From NCBI GenBank assembly GCA_028710655.1, contig JAQTTS010000039.1, positions 1 through 12,006 on the forward strand: 12,006 nucleotides of DNA, written 5' to 3'. This document shows, piece after piece, positions 1 through 6,449 of this stretch. The stretch's first letter is position 1; each line of letters begins with the position of its first letter. Under the pieces are notes generated by a model. The model was given only the letters and a program-made list of their open reading frames with translations. It was not told the DNA's origin and searched no databases. The stretch comes from Dehalococcoidales bacterium (GTDB taxonomy: Bacteria; Chloroflexota; Dehalococcoidia; Dehalococcoidales; UBA5760). The translations under genes were made by a program, and so were the position numbers.

Positions 1-125
1 TCTTTGGGCACAGAGTGGTTATGGTAGGAGAAGTCATCGGCGTTGTTCAGCAGATTACACAACTTCTCGTAAGCGTCGGTGTAGGTCCACGAGTGGCTGA
101 TGAAGAGGTTGTAGGTCTTGGCCAT
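1..125 (-). CDS. TIR-like (MTH538/DUF1863, ThsB-type) protein, N-terminal part
   Basis: The gene starts at ATG 125-123 on the minus strand and runs off the left edge, so only 41 residues are visible. They begin MAKTYNLFISHSWTYTDAY and reach a conserved-looking NHSVPK segment. The opening strand 'YxxFISHSW', then D.Y..L...L and 'SVPK', is the characteristic start of the MTH538 TIR-like family (DUF1863), which includes the Thoeris sensor ThsB. In that family the fold can make NAD-derived signals; the catalytic region lies outside the window, so activity cannot be judged. A strong ribosome site, AAGGAGG, lies 7 bases before the ATG. The gene follows the membrane-protein gene by 20 bases, so they are almost certainly co-transcribed. 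Family call is seen from motif; an immune role is inference. Confidence 0.8.
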   Translation of the reverse strand, partial: MAKTYNLFISHSWTYTDAYEKLCNLLNNADDFSYHNHSVPK

Positions 126-145
126 GACGAAGCCTCCTTGTCAGG

Positions 146-655
146 CTAGATGGATGGAATGGCCACTCCGATAACCCAGAGCGCCAGCTTGACGACACCG
201 CAGACGATTAGTAGCCCATACGGCACCCCCATTATCACCGGTACCCACTTCTCGACGTGGGTAAACGGCCAATACTTGCTCTTGTCTTTGCCCCTCCCTA
301 GCACCTCCCATTCTTCATCGTAGCAGGCAAAAGGTAGCTCCTGCTCCATCCGGTGAATGACAGCAAACCTCCCCGTGTTCAGTTGCCGATAGGAGCGAAT
401 GTTGATGAACCAGACGGCACACAAGAGGACGCCGACCACACCAATCCCGATAGCCATCAAGGCGGCCAGTGGGCTATCTGCCCCCCAGATAGCAGCAATC
501 GCCGAGACGACGACTAGCAACCCCGAGAGGAGCGTCAAGTAGAAGGCGTTGCTCCGATCCCGCCGGTCGCTGATGTTGTCGGTCATCTCGACGTAGAGCT
601 TGTACTGCTCGAGGAGGTGTTCGTGGTAGTGTTCGCCGTAGTCGTCTTGTTGCAC
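146..655 (-). CDS. RipA/8xMP-type small integral membrane protein (169 aa)
   Basis: The protein has three hydrophobic segments, at about residues 38-58, 63-85 and 137-166. A cytosolic-looking N-terminal helix carries 'LLEQYKLYVEMTDNIS', and a charged loop between segments 2 and 3 carries 'IRSYRQLN', 'RFAVIHRMEQELP', 'YDEEWEVLGRGKD' and 'YWPFTHVEKWVP'. From memory, these blocks match the widespread RipA-like octameric membrane protein family (8xMP). The start is GTG 655-653, supported by AGAGGTGAT about 5 bases upstream; no earlier start is as well supported. The TIR-like gene follows directly on the same strand. In TIR-based immune systems a membrane protein is often the effector, so a membrane-perturbing effector is a plausible reading. 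The family's biochemical role is not settled and no enzyme motif is visible. Confidence 0.8.
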   Translation of the reverse strand: MQQDDYGEHYHEHLLEQYKLYVEMTDNISDRRDRSNAFYLTLLSGLLVVVSAIAAIWGADSPLAALMAIGIGVVGVLLCAVWFINIRSYRQLNTGRFAVIHRMEQELPFACYDEEWEVLGRGKDKSKYWPFTHVEKWVPVIMGVPYGLLIVCGVVKLALWVIGVAIPSI

Positions 656-668
656 GGATCACCTCTTT
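648..668 (-). promoter_or_regulatory. Shine-Dalgarno site fixing the GTG start of the membrane protein
   Basis: On the minus strand the bases before the start read AAAGAGGTGATCC then GTG. AGAGGTGAT is a long match to the 16S anti-Shine-Dalgarno and sits at normal distance. This decides the GTG start at 655 and contrasts with the plus-strand genes, which mostly have no such site. Confidence 0.75.
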
Positions 669-687
669 GATGTTTGTGGCCGACCCT

Positions 688-716
688 ACAATACCCTAAG
701 CATCTAGACTTGGCAA
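688..716 (-). promoter_or_regulatory. Candidate sigma70-type promoter for the membrane protein/TIR cassette
   Basis: On the minus strand a -35 hexamer TTGCCA (716-711, one mismatch to TTGACA) is followed by exactly 17 bases and a -10 hexamer TATTGT (693-688, two mismatches to TATAAT). Transcription would start near 681, giving a leader of about 25 bases before the GTG at 655. Position, strand and spacing all fit the two-gene cassette. The rest of 656-852 shows no gene; it is C-rich on the plus strand, and I see no terminator in it. Confidence 0.55.
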
Positions 717-852
717 CCCTCCTGTCCTGGCCTCCGACTCATCTTACCAGCCGGCCACTCACGAAACACTCACTCTCCCCCACCTAGCCACCTTCCCATC
801 TTTGGCGAGCCAGTGCGTTGTTTTTAGAGCCAAATAATGTAACAATATATGT

Positions 853-2631
853 ATGGACTACCTGCTAACAGAAGCGGGGGATTATCTGGTTACCGAAGAT
901 GGCTCTAAGCTCCTTTTAGAACGATGGGGCACGACGGCCAGCGTCAGCGCTCAGACGCTTGTTGCCAGTCAACCTTCGCCAACAGTCATTGCCGGTATCA
1001 GTGTTACCGTAACTCCTTCGGCTCAGACTCTACTGGCCAGCCAACAGGGAGTTCTAGTAGCCACCGCTACCAATATCAGCATCTCTTGCGCTAGTCAATC
1101 TCTTTCCGCCAGCCAACCCTCTCCTTCAATCACCGCTGTTGAGGCTGTCTTTGGCGACTGGTCCCAGGTGTGGCAATACGAGGGGACAACAGCAGTAAAC
1201 GTTCAGGTTGATGCGGCCGTTCAATCTCTTGCCGCCAGCCAGCCGACGGCGACAGTTCTAGCGATAAAGAACGCTACCGCCCTACCCGATGCTCAATCGG
1301 CCGTCCTCAGTCAGTTGAGCCCCACTATCACGACGACAAGAAGCGTCTCTGTCTTGCCCGAAGCCCAAGTTATTACCCCAAGCCAACCGGCCCCCCAGGT
1401 GACGGCGGTTCGAAACGTGGCCGTCTCAGTCGAGTCATTGAGCCTATCGGCGTCGGTCCCACAGGCAACGGCGAGCGGACAACTCCAGACTACTGTTGAA
1501 GCATCCGCCCAAAGCGCCGCCCTTAGCCAACCAGCCGTCACGGTGTCAACGGTTCGCAATGTTGTTGTTGCCCTAGGGGCCCAAACGCTTACCGCTTCAC
1601 AGCCGGCCGTCTCCATTACTACCAATGTCGGCGTCTCCATCGCCGTTAACGCTCAAGTTCTATCGGTAAGCGGCCTGTCTCCTCAGGTAAGCGCCATTCG
1701 GCAGACAACGGTCTTGGCCGACAGCCAGGGATTATCGCTTACTCAGCCAGAGTCAACTGTTACCGCCAGGCAAAACATTAGCGCAACGGTGGAAGCTCAG
1801 CAGGCCACCCTTAACCAACTAGCCGCCTTGGTCCAGACGCAACAAAACGTGGCCATCAGTGTAGAGGCGCAGACGCTCTCTTTGAGCCAATTGACGCCTG
1901 ATATTCAAACGGTCGCCAATGCCGCTATCAGCGCTCAGGCCATTGATCTGGCCGCTTCGCTTCCCGAACCGCTAGTTACGGCTGTTAGGAATGTGATCGT
2001 CTCGACCGAGAGTCAAGCACTCTCTTTGTCTCAAGCCCAGCCGACTATCAACGTAACCGCCTATGGAGCCTGGTCAACGGTTTGGCGATATGAGGCCGGC
2101 TTTGTGGTCAGCGCCCTAGTCGAGGCCGCTACTCTATCCCTTGCCGCCAGCCTGCCCGCCCCGACAGTCGCCACCGAGCGTTACGTTACTGTTGAGACCG
2201 AAGCACAACAGGCAACGCTATCTCAAGCCTCTCCAACGGTGATTGGCCAAATCAACGTCGCCGTGGCCGCCGATGCTCAAGCCCTGGTTCTTAGCCAACC
2301 AGACCCAGCGGTCAGCACCACCTGGAATACCATCGCCAGCGTGGCGGCGCTATCAGCTTCCCTGGAGGCGTTGACTCCATCGGTGGAGGCGATTAGAAAC
2401 GTCGTTGCTTCCCCCAGTCCAAACCTCCTGCTGACTACTCAACCAACCGCCAGCGTCTATATCTGGCAGTGGCTGGAAGAGATAAACCCTGAAACCGACT
2501 GGACTGAGGAGGAAGCGACAACCGCTATCTGGAGCCAAGTAGCCAAGGCGCAAACTGATTGGTCAGACGAGAGCCAGCCGACGACCGACTGGAGAAACGA
2601 GAGTCAGCCGACGACCGTGTGGTCCGGCTAA
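853..2631 (+). CDS. 24-residue-repeat protein, probable phage virion protein (592 aa)
   Basis: Residues 1-25 (MDYLLTEAGDYLVTEDGSKL...) form a short head of a type I recall from phage and metagenomic virion proteins. Residues about 27-535 are roughly twenty diverged repeats of 24 residues, with a pattern like 'VSVEAQTLSLSQPSPTVTAV' ending in RNVx. Each unit looks able to form two beta strands. Two units carry a similar ten-residue insert, GDWSQVWQYE at 101-110 and GAWSTVWRYE at 405-414. Residues 548-592 form a separate tail with Trp at 550, 560, 570, 580 and 590, an exact ten-residue period. There is no signal peptide and no enzyme motif. Being next to the neck genes suggests a decoration, fibre or spacer protein, but function is not recognised. 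No Shine-Dalgarno precedes the ATG at 853. It is the first plus-strand gene after the divergent cassette. Confidence 0.85.
   Translation: MDYLLTEAGDYLVTEDGSKLLLERWGTTASVSAQTLVASQPSPTVIAGISVTVTPSAQTLLASQQGVLVATATNISISCASQSLSASQPSPSITAVEAVFGDWSQVWQYEGTTAVNVQVDAAVQSLAASQPTATVLAIKNATALPDAQSAVLSQLSPTITTTRSVSVLPEAQVITPSQPAPQVTAVRNVAVSVESLSLSASVPQATASGQLQTTVEASAQSAALSQPAVTVSTVRNVVVALGAQTLTASQPAVSITTNVGVSIAVNAQVLSVSGLSPQVSAIRQTTVLADSQGLSLTQPESTVTARQNISATVEAQQATLNQLAALVQTQQNVAISVEAQTLSLSQLTPDIQTVANAAISAQAIDLAASLPEPLVTAVRNVIVSTESQALSLSQAQPTINVTAYGAWSTVWRYEAGFVVSALVEAATLSLAASLPAPTVATERYVTVETEAQQATLSQASPTVIGQINVAVAADAQALVLSQPDPAVSTTWNTIASVAALSASLEALTPSVEAIRNVVASPSPNLLLTTQPTASVYIWQWLEEINPETDWTEEEATTAIWSQVAKAQTDWSDESQPTTDWRNESQPTTVWSG
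931..2457 (+). repeat. In-frame tandem repeats of 72 bp (24 aa), about 20 units
   Basis: The repeats are clear in protein but strongly diverged in DNA. Units keep Ala-Gln (or Ser-Gln) near the start, Leu/Ser-rich SLSASQP in the middle, a TV or TI pair, and RNV near the end. Several consecutive units in the middle are exactly 24 residues, for example around residues 230-360. Divergence with a conserved period points to old duplication under structural constraint rather than recent expansion. Confidence 0.85.
2494..2628 (+). repeat. Ten-residue TDWxxESxPT-type repeats in the C-terminal tail
   Basis: Five units of ten codons end the 592-residue protein. Tryptophan recurs at residues 550, 560, 570, 580 and 590. 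The last units are nearly identical (QTDWSDESQP, TTDWRNESQP), also at DNA level, where 'gagagccagccgacgaccg' recurs with small changes. This is distinct in period and composition from the 24-residue repeats. Confidence 0.85.
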
Positions 2632-2633
2632 AC

Positions 2634-2661
2634 TTGACAGGCAGTTTTTCCTTATGATAAA
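2634..2661 (+). promoter_or_regulatory. Candidate promoter just after the repeat-protein gene
   Basis: A perfect -35 hexamer TTGACA (2634-2639) lies two bases after the TAA stop. Sixteen bases later is GATAAA (2656-2661, 4 of 6 matches to TATAAT); an overlapping TATGAT at 2653 matches better but is only 13 bases from the -35. A start near 2668 would begin just before the first hairpin. The perfect -35 is the strongest part; the -10 is ambiguous. Confidence 0.5.
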
Positions 2662-2667
2662 GTCAGG

Positions 2668-2756
2668 TAAGAAGTAGTCTTTTGAGACTGCTTCCAGTTG
2701 TTTTTTTTCTGGAACTCAATCGAATAACGAGCGGGCCAGTAATGGTCCGCTTTTTT
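2668..2756 (+). ncRNA. Candidate small RNA or attenuated leader with two alternative hairpins
   Basis: A putative promoter precedes this stretch and an intrinsic terminator ends it, giving a transcript of about 90 nt. Hairpin A pairs 2671-2680 (GAAGTAGTCT) with 2685-2694 (AGACTGCTTC) around a TTTG loop: ten pairs, one a G-U wobble. Hairpin B would pair 2682-2686 with 2715-2719 (TTGAG/CTCAA) and 2692-2697 with 2709-2714 (TTCCAG/CTGGAA), enclosing a run of eight T. A and B share bases and cannot form together. The RNA could be free-standing or a leader controlling the neck and tail genes. I see no good reading frame in it, and it matches no RNA family that I recognise. Confidence 0.45.
2731..2756 (+). 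terminator. Intrinsic (Rho-independent) terminator
   Basis: GCGGGCCA (2731-2738) pairs with TGGTCCGC (2743-2750) around a GTAA loop, eight pairs including one G-U wobble, and is followed at once by six T (2751-2756). It lies only 11 bases before the adaptor start codon at 2768, so it would block transcription into the neck/tail operon unless bypassed by readthrough or antitermination. Confidence 0.85.
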
Positions 2757-2767
2757 GTTGCTTACTA

Positions 2768-3472
2768 ATGGCCAAAACAAAGGCACAACTCAACCAAGCT
2801 GCTCGTACCTACCTCGACGAGGCGGTTCAGGCCGACTGGGAGGAAACCGAGGTCAATCGGGAGGTTAACAACGGCTATCACGAGGTGGTAACGGCGGTCA
2901 TCGAGACTTTCGACGACTACTACCTAACCGAGGCCACCGCCGATACCGTCGTCGACCAGCAGGAGTACCGACTGCCCAGCGACTTCTTCAAGGTCCGCCG
3001 AGTGGAAATCAACTACGACGTCGATAACTCCGGCTCCCGATATCAGCGGGCCCTACCGGTGAGCCTGGACCAGGTTCGTCGAGACTTGGGCAATGAGAAC
3101 GCCGGTATCACCGTGCTCACCAATCCCGCCTATTTCCTCCAGGGCAACTACATCGGCTTTATCCCTGTCCCGACCAATGTAGGCACCGACGCCATCAAGA
3201 TCTGGTACGTCCGGCAGGTAAGCGACCTAGACGAGGATAGCGACACCGTTGATATCCCCTATCCCGACCGCTTCGCCAAGCTCATCCCAATGTATGCGGC
3301 CGGCGTCTTGCTCAAGAAGGGCCAGGAGGCAGTCAACGAGGGCAACGACTTATTGAACCAGTTCTATGTTGGCATCGAGCGAATGAAACAGCAATTGGAG
3401 GACCGCATCGCCGACGAGAACAAGAGCGTCATCGACACCCGTATGGAAAGTATTGATTTTAGCCGATTCTAA
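2768..3472 (+). CDS. Phage neck/head-tail adaptor protein, SU10-adaptor-like (234 aa)
   Basis: The N-terminal part is helical and acidic (residues about 1-50, with 'VNREVNNGYHEVVTAVIETF'). Then comes a beta region with 'QQEYRLPSDFFKVRRVEINY' and the block 'YFLQGNYIGFIPVP', followed by 'IKIWYVRQVSDL', 'DIPYPDRFAKLIPMYAAGVL' and a C-terminal helix. This succession, gq-EYxLPxDFxK, then Gn.igFiPvP, then Y.r....L...sD..diP, is typical of podovirus neck adaptors that form a ring beneath the portal, such as the phage SU10 adaptor family. The nozzle gene follows with a two-base gap, which supports the role. Length is normal for such adaptors. The ATG at 2768 has no Shine-Dalgarno; the terminator T-run ends 11 bases upstream. 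Confidence 0.75.
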   Translation: MAKTKAQLNQAARTYLDEAVQADWEETEVNREVNNGYHEVVTAVIETFDDYYLTEATADTVVDQQEYRLPSDFFKVRRVEINYDVDNSGSRYQRALPVSLDQVRRDLGNENAGITVLTNPAYFLQGNYIGFIPVPTNVGTDAIKIWYVRQVSDLDEDSDTVDIPYPDRFAKLIPMYAAGVLLKKGQEAVNEGNDLLNQFYVGIERMKQQLEDRIADENKSVIDTRMESIDFSRF

Positions 3473-3474
3473 AT

Positions 3475-4977
3475 ATGTTACGAGGACTAAAGCCCATCGA
3501 GGAGTATAACTTTGTCGGATACCGTGACAGCGTTCCAGCCGAGACCCTGCCGCGAGGGTATCTGGCCAAGGCCCAAAACTGTATTTGCGATAACGGCTTC
3601 ATCGAGAAGCGCACCGGCTATAGCCTGATCGGCAACGACTTAGGGGATAAGACTTGTCTGGGGCTTGGCGGTTTGGCCGTGGGCGACACCAGGCAACTGG
3701 TAGCCGCCTTCGACGATAGCGAGAGCGCCAACGCCGCCCTCTATTCGTGGGCGGGCTCCGGCAACTGGAGCGCCATTACCAACGGCGACGACCTAACCGC
3801 CGATACCAGCGTGGATTGTGAGATGGCCGCCGGTAAGCTCTACGCCTATAACAACACCGACGCGGTTAAGAGCTGGGATGGCGCTACTTGCTCCGACGTG
3901 GCCGCTGTACCCGTTACCAAGTGCCTCAAGTGGTTTCACAACTATATGTTTGCCCTAAACAACGACAGCTACAAGAGCCGCCTTTACTACTCGAACCTTG
4001 GCGCCCCTGAGATGTGGGGAGCCGAGGACTACATCGACATCAACCCCGACGACGGCGACTATGGTACCGCCCTACAGGTATTGGGCGACGAGCTAGTCAT
4101 CGGCAAGCGAAACCGGATTTGGTCCTTTACCGGTTGGGGCGAGGACACCTTCACCATCAAGACCATCAACGAGCGGGTAACTGGCTATGGTATCGAGTCC
4201 AATCGCTGCGTTATCAATACTGGTAACGACCTTTTGTTCCTCTCCTTCAACGGCGATATTCCCGTGATTCGCTCCTTGAGACGAACCCAGTATGCCACCG
4301 TGATCGCCGGTGGGATCATCTCCGAGGATATCGAAAACACCATGAGGGGCTTGTCTTTGGATTACCTAAACAAGGCTTGCGCTGTCTATGACGGCATCAA
4401 CGCCTGGTTCTTTGTCCCCGATGGCTCCTCGACCTACAACGACCTGGCCTTGCGCTACAACACTCTGACTAAGGGCTGGACGAAGCATAGCGGCATCAAC
4501 GCCTCTTGCGTTCTTGCCTTTGCCATCAGTTCTCAGCCGCAAATCTACTTCGGCGAGGCCCAGGCTGACTCTAAAGTCTATCGAATGGACAGCTCCTACT
4601 CCGATAACGGTGCTGGTATCGCTATGGAGGCTATTGGCCGCAAGCATTGGCTCTCGTTTGCGCGCAAGAGCAAGTTCAAATACCTCTACGTTACCGGCAA
4701 GGAGGGCGTCGATACCGACGTCGAGGTGCTGATATCGCCTGACGGGGCGGTCTACGAATCGCTAGGGGAACTCAACCTGAAGGCCAGCGAGGGGATTTTC
4801 CCGATGGTCTTTCCCTTCCAGTTCGGGGCCGTTGATGTAGTTAAGAAGCGCTTTGTTCCAGGAGTAACCGGCTTTGCCTTACAGCCCAAGTTCGCCAACA
4901 CCAGCGACGAGGGGCCAGTGGAAATCAGAGATTACCAGTTGTACGCCAAGCCTAAGGGCTTGAGGAGTACATCTTAA
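3475..4977 (+). CDS. Podovirus tail nozzle/tubular protein B-like (500 aa)
   Basis: The N-terminus has 'LPRGYLAKAQNCICDNGFIE' followed by KRTGYSLIGN, the usual opening of short-tail nozzle or 'packaged DNA stabilisation' proteins, where a set of genes is listed as 'parameters' for a strand that leads into a beta-propeller. The rest is beta-rich with repeated aromatic-glycine motifs: 'LYSWAGSGNW', 'KLYAYNNTDAVKSWDG', 'ALQVLGDELVIGKRNRIWSF', 'NAWFFVPDGSSTYNDLALRY'. This fits propeller blades. In virions such proteins form the distal tube below the adaptor ring. Its place directly after the adaptor gene supports this. The start ATG is two bases after the previous stop, with no Shine-Dalgarno. 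Family assignment is by fold-like pattern and gene order. Confidence 0.7.
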   Translation: MLRGLKPIEEYNFVGYRDSVPAETLPRGYLAKAQNCICDNGFIEKRTGYSLIGNDLGDKTCLGLGGLAVGDTRQLVAAFDDSESANAALYSWAGSGNWSAITNGDDLTADTSVDCEMAAGKLYAYNNTDAVKSWDGATCSDVAAVPVTKCLKWFHNYMFALNNDSYKSRLYYSNLGAPEMWGAEDYIDINPDDGDYGTALQVLGDELVIGKRNRIWSFTGWGEDTFTIKTINERVTGYGIESNRCVINTGNDLLFLSFNGDIPVIRSLRRTQYATVIAGGIISEDIENTMRGLSLDYLNKACAVYDGINAWFFVPDGSSTYNDLALRYNTLTKGWTKHSGINASCVLAFAISSQPQIYFGEAQADSKVYRMDSSYSDNGAGIAMEAIGRKHWLSFARKSKFKYLYVTGKEGVDTDVEVLISPDGAVYESLGELNLKASEGIFPMVFPFQFGAVDVVKKRFVPGVTGFALQPKFANTSDEGPVEIRDYQLYAKPKGLRSTS

Positions 4978-4984
4978 AGGAGGT
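4976..4984 (+). promoter_or_regulatory. Strong Shine-Dalgarno deciding the GTG start at 4993
   Basis: AAAGGAGGT overlaps the TAA stop of the nozzle gene and lies 8 bases before GTG 4993. An ATG at 4991 overlaps the GTG in another frame but meets TAG after three codons, so GTG is the real start. This is the only plus-strand gene in the window with a textbook ribosome site. Confidence 0.85.
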
Positions 4985-4992
4985 GGCAAGAT

Positions 4993-5598
4993 GTGGCAGT
5001 AGTAACAAAAACCAGAACCTATTCAACCGGCGATTCACTGACACCGGCCTACTATAACGCCGACCGCGACGAGATTATCGCTGGCGTCAACTCGATCGTC
5101 AACGCTCAAGTGGCCGACAATGCGGCTATCGGCTACTCGAAGCTAAACCTGACCGGCAATATCGTCAACGCCGATATCTCAGCCTCAGCCGCCATCGCGG
5201 AGAGCAAGCTGGCCTTTGGCGGGACCTCCGGACAGTATGCTACTTCCGACGGCAGCGGCGGTCTGTCTTGGGTTAACCTGGACACTACCTACAACCGCGG
5301 CTTTACCTTCGGCATCACCGGCACGCTAGCAACCGGCAACGCCCAAGGGATGCGGTACCTGATTCCGCAAAACATGACCGTGGTCAAGGTCTGGTACAAG
5401 ACCACTAGCGGCTCAGCAGGAATTCGGATTAAAAAAGACGCGACCACCGTAGCGACGGCGACAGCGACCTCGACGGTGGGGAGCACAACCAGTATCGATT
5501 CGGCGACGCTGACTGCCGGCCAAGTTTTGACCCTTGATATTACTAGTGTGTCCTCGGCGACGGACGTTTTCGTCACCGTCGAGTGTACCCAAAGTTAG
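4993..5598 (+). CDS. Tail fibre/appendage-type protein (201 aa)
   Basis: The N-terminal half has 'YYNADRDEIIAGVNSIVNAQ' and then two similar stretches, 'VADNAAIGYSKLNLTG' and 'ISASAAIAESKLAFGG'. Together with 'YATSDGSGGLSWVNLD' this is common in phage tail fibre and appendage proteins, where such segments are thought to trimerise. Residues about 100-201 form a compact beta-rich domain ('GMRYLIPQNMTVVKVWYKTT', 'LTAGQVLTLDITSVSSATDV'), probably a small sandwich that could be a tip or binding domain. The start is GTG with a strong Shine-Dalgarno. It lies between the nozzle gene and a DNRLRE protein, in the usual place for host-contact proteins. A fibre role is inferred from motif type and position. 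Confidence 0.65.
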   Translation: MAVVTKTRTYSTGDSLTPAYYNADRDEIIAGVNSIVNAQVADNAAIGYSKLNLTGNIVNADISASAAIAESKLAFGGTSGQYATSDGSGGLSWVNLDTTYNRGFTFGITGTLATGNAQGMRYLIPQNMTVVKVWYKTTSGSAGIRIKKDATTVATATATSTVGSTTSIDSATLTAGQVLTLDITSVSSATDVFVTVECTQS

Positions 5599-5611
5599 TT
5601 AACAACAAGAT

Positions 5612-6442
5612 ATGGCTTTAACGACAACCTTGTATGCCACTGCTAGCGCCATGTGGCAGAACGACAGCCCCGACTATAAGAACTCGACTACTAGCAAAAT
5701 CGGTGTAGGTGAGGAAGCCGGCACCGGCACCGATTATCGGGCTGCTGTCAAGTTCGACCTCTCCAGCCTCGATTCGTCAACGGTGATTACTGCCGCCGAA
5801 CTCGACCTTTACGCTTACGATGATTGGGCCGATTACACCCCGACTTTGAGGGCTTATCGGATCATCACCAATTGGTCTAATGACAATGTTTCCTGGAATA
5901 CGGCACCAAGCATAAGCGAATTGTGCGGTACAAAAGAACTCACTAGCAGCTACCGTGGCGATACTAACATGACCCTTTCCGCCAGTTATGTGCAAAACTG
6001 GATAACTGGTGCTTGGACCAACTATGGCCTATTTCTGCGTATGGCCAATGAAGCTAAGGACCATATTGTCTTTAGACCGAAAAACTACGGCACCACCTCA
6101 CAACGACCACGGCTGCAGCTGACCTACTATTACAAGCCTTCTGTTTCCACCAGTGCCGCCTCTGGCATCGGCACGGCCAGGGCGACTTTAAACGGCAACA
6201 TCACCAGCATCAACGGCGCCAACTGCACCGTGCGAGGCTTCCAATACGGCCTCTCTCAGACCCCCACCTGGACGGTTAATCAAAGCGGCAGTTACGGCAC
6301 CGGCGCTTATTCGCTAAACGTCACCGGCTTGTACTCAGGCAGAACCTACTATTTTCGCGCCTACGCCACTAATCCGGCGGGCACCAGTTACGGTTCCTGG
6401 CAGAGTTTTCAGGTACCGATATTAAGTTCCAGTGTAATCTAA
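5612..6442 (+). CDS. DNRLRE domain plus fibronectin III-like domain, probable virion adhesin (276 aa)
   Basis: Residues about 1-174 match the DNRLRE pattern: 'YRAAVKFDLSSLDSSTVITA', 'AELDLYAYDDW', 'YRIITNWSNDNVSWNTAP', a 'YVQNWITGAWTNYGLFLRM' core, and the closing 'RPRLQLTYYYKP' at about 165-176. Such domains occur in cell-surface and carbohydrate-related proteins and in phage structural proteins. Residues about 177-270 look like a fibronectin III-like sandwich ('GTARATLNGNITSINGANCT', 'VTGLYSGRTYYFRAYATNPA'). There is no signal peptide, which fits a virion protein rather than a secreted one. It starts 13 bases after the previous gene at an ATG preceded by AACAACAAGAT, no Shine-Dalgarno. Glycan binding on the host surface is inference. 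Confidence 0.75.
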   Translation: MALTTTLYATASAMWQNDSPDYKNSTTSKIGVGEEAGTGTDYRAAVKFDLSSLDSSTVITAAELDLYAYDDWADYTPTLRAYRIITNWSNDNVSWNTAPSISELCGTKELTSSYRGDTNMTLSASYVQNWITGAWTNYGLFLRMANEAKDHIVFRPKNYGTTSQRPRLQLTYYYKPSVSTSAASGIGTARATLNGNITSINGANCTVRGFQYGLSQTPTWTVNQSGSYGTGAYSLNVTGLYSGRTYYFRAYATNPAGTSYGSWQSFQVPILSSSVI

Positions 6443-6449
6443 AACGACT

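Noticed and set aside
818..846. Promoter TTGTTT-17-AACAAT ahead of the repeat-protein gene
   Set aside because: Only 4 of 6 matches in each hexamer, and the start would lie almost at the ATG. Not enough to annotate.
1311..1640. Open frames antisense to the repeat gene, and many others antisense to the virion genes
   Set aside because: They follow the codon pattern of the real gene on the other strand, have no ribosome sites or recognisable domains, and overlap genes with clear protein features.
2671..2708. Hairpin A plus T8 as a second intrinsic terminator
   Set aside because: The T-run starts six bases after the stem instead of directly after it, and the stem is AU-rich. It is better seen as part of the alternative-structure region; the real terminator is at 2731-2756.
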